From Emergomyces orientalis (lineage: Eukaryota; Ascomycota; Eurotiomycetes; Onygenales; Ajellomycetaceae), in assembly GCA_002110485.1 (NCBI GenBank), contig MOWL01000067.1, positions 4,278,001-4,342,000 of the forward strand: 64,000 nucleotides of DNA. Reading direction: 5' to 3'. The notes beneath the pieces are model-generated. The model was not told where the DNA came from. It saw only the letters and a list, made by a program, of their open reading frames with translations, and ran no database searches. Positions 59,993-64,000 of the stretch are shown here, piece by piece. Within the stretch, counting starts at the first letter, position 1, and every line of letters starts with the position of its first letter. The position numbers and the translations under genes are program-made.

Positions 59993-61817
59993 AAGATAGG
60001 TTTATATCCACTGTCTGCAGTCGCAATTCAGAGTCGCACACTATCCATAATGCCACTGCTAGATGGGCGAGCACCCCAACTTAGCAGCTGAGAATTACAG
60101 GGTTGATCATGATATGAATACGAAATACATAACTTATTGTAATCCCGAAATGGATCAGTGCACTAATTCAATATGAGACCCGCTTGCCTTAGATGGACTC
60201 TCATACTAAGTTAGTGCAGTGTGACAAAGCGATGCAGCTCGTGGTGTAATCCATTTCGTGGTGAAATATGTCAAGCAATGATAATAAGTGTTTATCATAA
60301 AACTAGTTTGACTATGAATTTGTCTACACTCCGCCACAGGGAATATCAAATATGTAAATACGGGTATGTTTGAGAACATCCCTAAGCTGATCACACATAA
60401 TCCCGGGGCTCTATCGGAAATGCGACAACAATTCGGGTCGATGCTGTGGAGGTTTGACCATAATCGATAAGTGGTGTGCAATCGGCTCTTGGCGCGGGGT
60501 CGATGATCTCCAAGCTTGTTCGAGGCTGGAGACGTCGATTCTTGCCCTCGAGCGACGTATCAAGAGGAGGTTCCACTTTTCTCGCATTTGCCTCGTATGT
60601 TGATGATGGTCCAGTCCATCCCCTGAGCCCCCGTCCAGGCAGCTCCTGGCCGACGTCCGCGCCTGGGCAGAGTGACGTCATTCTTCAGCTCAGGCGCGTC
60701 GCCAAGAATCATAGTACGCTATGAGAGGGAAATATGTTTCCAGGGAGACCGTTTGTGGTTCGATAGAAGCGTAAAATAGGTTTGAGCAGCTTAGGTTTTC
60801 AAAAGAGATTCTTACACTTGGTAGCTAGCCTCCGGCCTTTTTAAATGGCTCAAAATTTTCTAAAGTGAGAACTTAACAATTTCTTTCTTTCTTCCGTTTC
60901 CTCTTTCATCACCACGGTGGCGGGGGACCATATCTTGGCGCGCTCCTGCCCATGTACACCAACCAAATCACGGCTTGGCGTCCTTCTGGTCCGGACCGCG
61001 ACGGGCACAACTTTTGGACTGCTTGGCGTGCTATGGAGTCATCTCTCACTGTCCTCTTTCTGCCTCGATCGATGGAAGCCATAAACACCACAGAATACAC
61101 GCGATGACCCTCGTCCAACTCTCCGAGCAATATCGAAAAGAATACCAATGACCATCGAGGGCCATCGATGGCTGCAGATGCCCCAGCAGCCTAGACTCCA
61201 GATCAAGCAAAGTAACACCGAAAGGAACAGTGTGGATGGCTCAGAAACCAATGAAGTAGCAGCCCGCGAGGACATCAGGCGTCCGTTCGGCGACTCCGCG
61301 GGCGCGGGAAGAAAAAGGGGCGAGGGAGAGAGAAAGAGAAAGAGGGAGAGAAAGGAAGAGGAGGAGAGAGTGCGTGGTCGCTGCGAGGGCGCGGGACGGG
61401 TTTTTACAGATCGAGCGGCGGTCCGTTGAAGCGGCGTGAGAGGACGCAAAAGCGGCGGGAGGCCGTGCCATCCCCAAAGCGGCAACGGTGCTGCCGCAAC
61501 GGGCCTAGCGCAACAAACGGACCAACGACGGCGGGGCTCGGCGGGCTGGGCGCCCCGCTAACCGGCGCAAAAGATACTACGGACTATATAATATTTAATT
61601 AAAATATCTTATGGTGATTTGGTGAGCGTTGAGTATTAGCAAGCATCCAATGGTGGATTATGTTATATAGCGATATACCCACTAGCTAGCAACCAATACA
61701 ACTCCACTCAGGCGTCCGAAAATATACGCGTCAAAGTCAGCCTCAAGTTGACTACAGGACACTCTTTGTTCACCTCCATTCTTTCTCACCTTTATCTGTT
61801 CGTCATTGGCATCAAAC
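59993..61817. other. Intergenic with MITE remnant and purine-rich tract
   Basis: Holds a degenerate foldback element at 60110-60271 and a GAGA-rich purine stretch at about 61315-61370 with GC-rich sequence to 61560. No gene supported. Confidence 0.5.
60110..60271. repeat. Degenerate foldback/MITE sharing the transposon end motif
   Basis: 60255-60271 (TTCGTGGTGAAATATGT) differs at one base from the end of the 46159-48920 element, and TCGTGGTGT at 60239-60247 matches the inner repeat unit. Inverted copies occur upstream: CGAAATGGAT at 60146-60155 against 60249-60258, and 60156-60178 against 60199-60221 with four mismatches in 23. Confidence 0.6.
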
Positions 61818-62917
61818 ATGGCCTCCCCTGCAGGAGTCCATCTAGTCGGCAGTATCCCCCTCTCTAGCACCAACGAAATGTTCAGCAGGGTTCCTGCGGC
61901 CCTGCCAAACCGCTTATTCTCAATTCCAGATGGAGAAACAGGATTCTAGACACCTGCATTCTCTAGCAGACCTCCTGCTTTCCAAAGGAGACGCTAAATC
62001 CACACCTCGGAGGCATCAACCTACCAGCCGATCATCCAGGAATCTTCACTCTGGAATCGATCAAGCCTACAAAGTACGACGAGGTTGCGCTAGAATCATA
62101 CACGCAATTCGTCGAGTTTCGCCGTCAAAACATCATCCCCCAGGGTGTGCGATTCCAAGTATCGCTCCCAACGCCGTTCGCAGTCATTTTTCAAACAAGA
62201 CCCGAGTTTCACGCTCGTCTAGAACCTCTCTATGAACAACGCCTTCTCGAAGATCTAGACGTCATTCTTAAGAAGATACCAGCACACGATCTTGCCATTC
62301 AATGGGACATGAGCCTTGAAATAGCTGCCTTGAAATACGATAGTGGACGACTGAGGAATGACCATTTCAAGGCGCATTTCTTGCCAGTCAGAAAGGGCCT
62401 GCTTGACCGAATCCGGCGTATTTGTGCCCCTATCCCTGATAAAATCCCCATTGGATTTCATCTGTGCTATGGTGATTTGGATCACAAGCATTTTATTGAG
62501 CCTGATACCATGGGGACCATGGTGGACTTTGCAAACGACATTCTCGAACAAGTCAAGCGCCCAGTGAACTGGCTACATATGCCTGTTCCGAAGGGTCGAG
62601 ATGATGTGGCGTATTTTGATCCGCTGAGAGATCTACAGGCTGGCGAAGATACGCGTCTTTACCTGGGACTGGTGCATGCCCACGACATGGAGGGGACTCA
62701 GCGGAGAATTAGGACTGCGCAGTCGGTCATCCACAGGGAGTTCGGTGTGGCCACCGAGTGTGGGATAGGGAGAACACCGAGGGAGGAGCTTGAGAGCATC
62801 CTCCACATCTCGATGGCTGTGACGGAGGTTAACCGCGGTGATCTGGCATTTAAGGTAATTCGCTGGAACATTTGGATTCTCCCTCTCCGGATTGGCGCGA
62901 AATCCTCGCCAGTGTAG
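61818..62917 (+). pseudogene. Broken MetE/UROD-like superfamily gene
   Basis: ATG 61818 opens MASPAGVHLVGSIPLSSTNEMF...FSIPDGETGF, a start known from a fungal family related to cobalamin-independent methionine synthase/UROD barrels. The frame hits TAG at 61947-61949 and shifts by one base near 61975-61979. It then continues in another frame as FPKETLNPHLGGINLPADHPGIF and KYDEVALESYTQF, the open frame through 62147 with GVRFQVSLPTP, IQWDMSLE, IGFHLCYGD and LGLVHAHDMEG. A GTAATT donor-like site near 62853 may mark a last intron. Metal ligands of active MetE are not clearly seen. Substrate unknown. The lesions could be true decay or sequence error. Confidence 0.65.
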
Positions 62918-64000
62918 TATCCTCACCTCTCTGCCTTTCCTTTCATTAAAATTATAGCTCTTGATAGTTTTCACTCTGTCTTTCACAATCATAAGCCTAA
63001 TATAATATTGAGCTTTCTTCAAAGAGACAAGCTGCGCTGCGACAAATGATATTAAGCTTAAATGAGCCTCTTATTTTGGCAGTCGAATCTCTGTTGTTGG
63101 TTCTTTGTTAGACCACGTGACCCGCACACCCTCTGAATTTCTGAATTTCTTGTTTTTCTAAAATTTTGGTCTTTTACATTCCTACACTCTTTACTAGTCA
63201 CCTCTTTTTAGCAGTTGCTCCGTTTTTCTGTCATTAGCAAGAGTCACTCTCTAATAGCAAGGCTTAGTTAATGAGAATTGAAAGCAAAGAAAATAAACTG
63301 TGTTTTTGAAATCAGATAACTTACAAAACAGAAGTGAGAACATTTGGTTTTCTTTGTCAGTATGCAGCTGCTGAGTCTACAGCTGAGTTTATTTATATTC
63401 TGAATCTTACTCAACCATGGTGTTCTCAAGGGATGAGTAAGAGTGATGCTTCATGATTTTTAATCAAAAAAATGTGGGTTACCAGAGATTAATAACTGAT
63501 AACTAATTGTTCTTTGTACTAAATGTTCATGCAGTGTTATTTGTCTGCAGCGGCAGCTGAACCAGTTCCCATCAGAAGAGTTATACTGCACTGAGAATAG
63601 TAAACACTCTTTATAGAGCTGCACACTTCACTGCTATCTTCATAAATACACACTAATAACTAAGATTCATACTGTGAATAGTGATTGAAAGTTAAGATAA
63701 ATAATTTCTGTGATCTAATTATCTGCTAAAATAACAAAACAAGCACCATAGAGCATTGAGGGGTATAAACAAAAAGCAGTTCAGAGAGTATTGCTCAGTT
63801 TCATATCAATATATTCATATCTTCCATCACAAGCACATACCATTCATGAGACATAGAGGGCATTTCATCAAAAATGAGAAAACTGAAAGAAACATGCCAA
63901 TGCCAATGGACAGAGAGCATGATCATTCAGTACTGCAGCAGTACCAGCAGGAGCAGTGGCCATCCAATGACACAAACACCCATTTGAAAAACACTAACTA
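62918..64000. other. AT-rich tail of the window, no gene seen
   Basis: An AT-rich stretch with only short ORFs. A CCACGTGACC E-box sits at 63113-63122. The composition suggests decayed repeats, but no end or coding motif was recognised. Confidence 0.5.

Noticed and set aside
1..64000. CRISPR arrays, bacterial operons or rRNA genes
   Set aside because: No direct-repeat spacer arrays or rRNA motifs were seen. Intron structure shows eukaryotic nuclear DNA.

Overview
This window looks like nuclear DNA of a filamentous ascomycete (Pezizomycotina, probably Eurotiomycetes, possibly Onygenales; order is inference). The genes have short introns of about 45-120 nt with GTRNGT donors and CTRAY branch sites, leaders are pyrimidine-rich, and the proteins match single-copy core genes of that group.

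Positions 1-45048 are a gene-dense core. In order: the 3' part of a GH18 chitinase (+), a WDR48-type WD40 protein (-), a cupin_5/DUF985 protein (+), a mitochondrial S-adenosylmethionine carrier (-), a TilS-type tRNA(Ile)-lysidine synthase (+), an ankyrin-repeat gene with a frame break (+), a Dbl-homology RhoGEF (-), the Golgi Arf-GEF Gea/GBF1 (+), a small conserved fungal protein (+), splicing factor SYF1 (-), V-ATPase subunit D VMA8 (+), the two-RRM snRNP protein U1A/U2B'' (-), an intron-containing tRNA-Gly(GCC) (+) and tubulin cofactor D (-). Five neighbouring pairs are divergent and share short upstream regions: WDR48/cupin, SAM carrier/TilS, RhoGEF/GEA, SYF1/VMA8 and U1A/tRNA-Gly.

From about 45050 the sequence becomes accessory, AT-rich in places. 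A complete 2762-bp pogo/Fot1-type DNA transposon (46159-48920) has perfect 59-bp terminal inverted repeats and a TA target duplication. It carries a transposase frame interrupted only by eight TGA codons and a GC-richer cargo ORF with a DUF3716-type cysteine domain. A RING-finger frame just outside it (49174-49530) shows the same pattern, with three TGA codons and a terminal TAG. The hexamer CGTACG is strongly over-represented in the element.

After about 4.5 kb with no gene I can support, there follow an old yellow enzyme (+), a decayed paralogue of the lariat debranching enzyme DBR1 (-), an NGS1-like GH3-GNAT fusion whose GH3 catalytic residues look lost (+), a degenerate MITE sharing the transposon's end motif, and a broken MetE/UROD-like gene (+). 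The window ends in AT-rich sequence without recognisable genes.

Coordinates of spliced genes were derived by hand from splice signals, frame continuity and remembered family conservation. No database search was possible.
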